NCBI GenBank assembly: GCA_002407865.1 | Contig: DHPI01000086.1 | Coordinates: forward strand, 52,400 to 58,285 | Direction: 5' to 3' | DNA from: Spirochaetia bacterium UBA5368 | GTDB lineage: Bacteria > Spirochaetota > UBA4802 > UBA5368 | Length of the DNA stretch: 5,886 nt | Shown here: piece after piece, positions 5,696 through 5,886 of the stretch | How positions within the stretch are numbered: position 1 is the stretch's first letter | How the letters are laid out: every line of letters begins with the position of its first letter | Notes under the pieces: generated by a model | What the model saw: only the letters and a program-made list of their open reading frames with translations | Database searches by the model: none | What the model was told of the DNA's origin: nothing | Position numbers and translations under genes: made by a program

Positions 5696-5886
5696 TTAAA
5701 TCGCTTCCCCGATGGTGATGTAGAACGCGTTGAAATCGCCGCAGCGGCCGTAATCGATCCGCGCGTTGATCTTCTCGGCGGTATTTATGCAGAAGCGTAT
5801 TCCGCTGCCGTAGGCGACCTTGAAATCCTTCACGTCGAGATATTCGAGACGGTGCATTACGTCGCCGACGCTCGCGAACACGACCG
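5696..5886 (-). CDS. Omp85/BamA-like surface antigen, C-terminal end (partial)
   Basis: Sixty-two C-terminal codons are visible; the reading frame continues past the right edge, so the GTG at 5881 should not be taken as the start. The peptide has the layout of the last strands of an Omp85 (D15/TamA/ShlB-type) barrel: VFASVGDV, then DFKVAYGSGIRFCINT, then EKINARIDYG, ending NAFYITIGEAI. The 'G.G.R......R.N.R.DYG' and 'FYI.IGEA' patterns are typical of the family, whose members insert barrel proteins or export substrates across the outer membrane. The membrane-insertion signal usually ends in an aromatic residue, but this one ends in isoleucine. Two cysteines fall in the visible part (in RFCINT and GRCGDF), which is uncommon for outer-membrane barrels. 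The stop lies 4 bases from that of the convergent peroxiredoxin gene. Which subfamily this is cannot be told without the N-terminal POTRA region. Confidence 0.8.
   Translation of the reverse strand, partial: VVFASVGDVMHRLEYLDVKDFKVAYGSGIRFCINTAEKINARIDYGRCGDFNAFYITIGEAI

Overview
This 5.9 kb window holds seven confidently coding genes, five of them complete and two cut by the window edges, plus one doubtful small ORF. The DNA looks moderately GC-rich, coding density is high, and the gene at the right edge ends like an Omp85/surface-antigen outer-membrane barrel. The source is therefore a diderm (Gram-negative type) bacterium. Nothing here fixes the phylum. I see no mobile element, CRISPR array, tRNA or rRNA.

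Layout: (1) Positions 1-2231, plus strand, form a tight three-gene run: the C-terminal end of a rhodanese-like protein, a MauE/DoxX-type four-helix membrane protein with a DCGC motif, and a Na+/phosphate-cotransporter-like protein with a C-terminal PhoU-like domain. The gaps are 3 and 9 bases, so this is almost certainly one transcript. (2) Positions 2235-2996, minus strand, encode a PlsC-type 1-acylglycerol-3-phosphate acyltransferase. Its start is set by a strong AGGAGGA site, and a good sigma-70-type promoter lies about 90 bases upstream. (3) Positions 2997-3211 are a divergent intergenic region with two perfect palindromes, that promoter, and a 12-bp bulged hairpin just ahead of the next gene. 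(4) Positions 3212-4438, plus strand, encode an HI0933/YhiN/BaiN-family flavoprotein. (5) Positions 4458-4718, minus strand, encode a DUF493 (YbeD-like) small protein, possibly preceded in the same transcript by an unrecognised ORF at 4745-5008. (6) Positions 5032-5691, plus strand, encode an AhpC-type 2-Cys peroxiredoxin with an apparent N-terminal export signal. (7) Positions 5696-5886, minus strand, are the C-terminal end of an Omp85/BamA-like barrel.

The genes look like housekeeping and accessory functions rather than a single pathway. A loose redox theme (rhodanese, MauE/DoxX, flavoprotein, exported peroxiredoxin) runs through them, but only the first three genes are tied together by arrangement. 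Three consecutive tail-to-tail gene pairs are separated by only 3, 19 and 4 bases, with no recognisable terminator hairpins between them. I found no clear new defence or mobile system. The most useful leads are the exported peroxiredoxin, the rhodanese-MauE-phosphate transporter arrangement, the orphan ORF, and the structured leader regions around 3039-3180.
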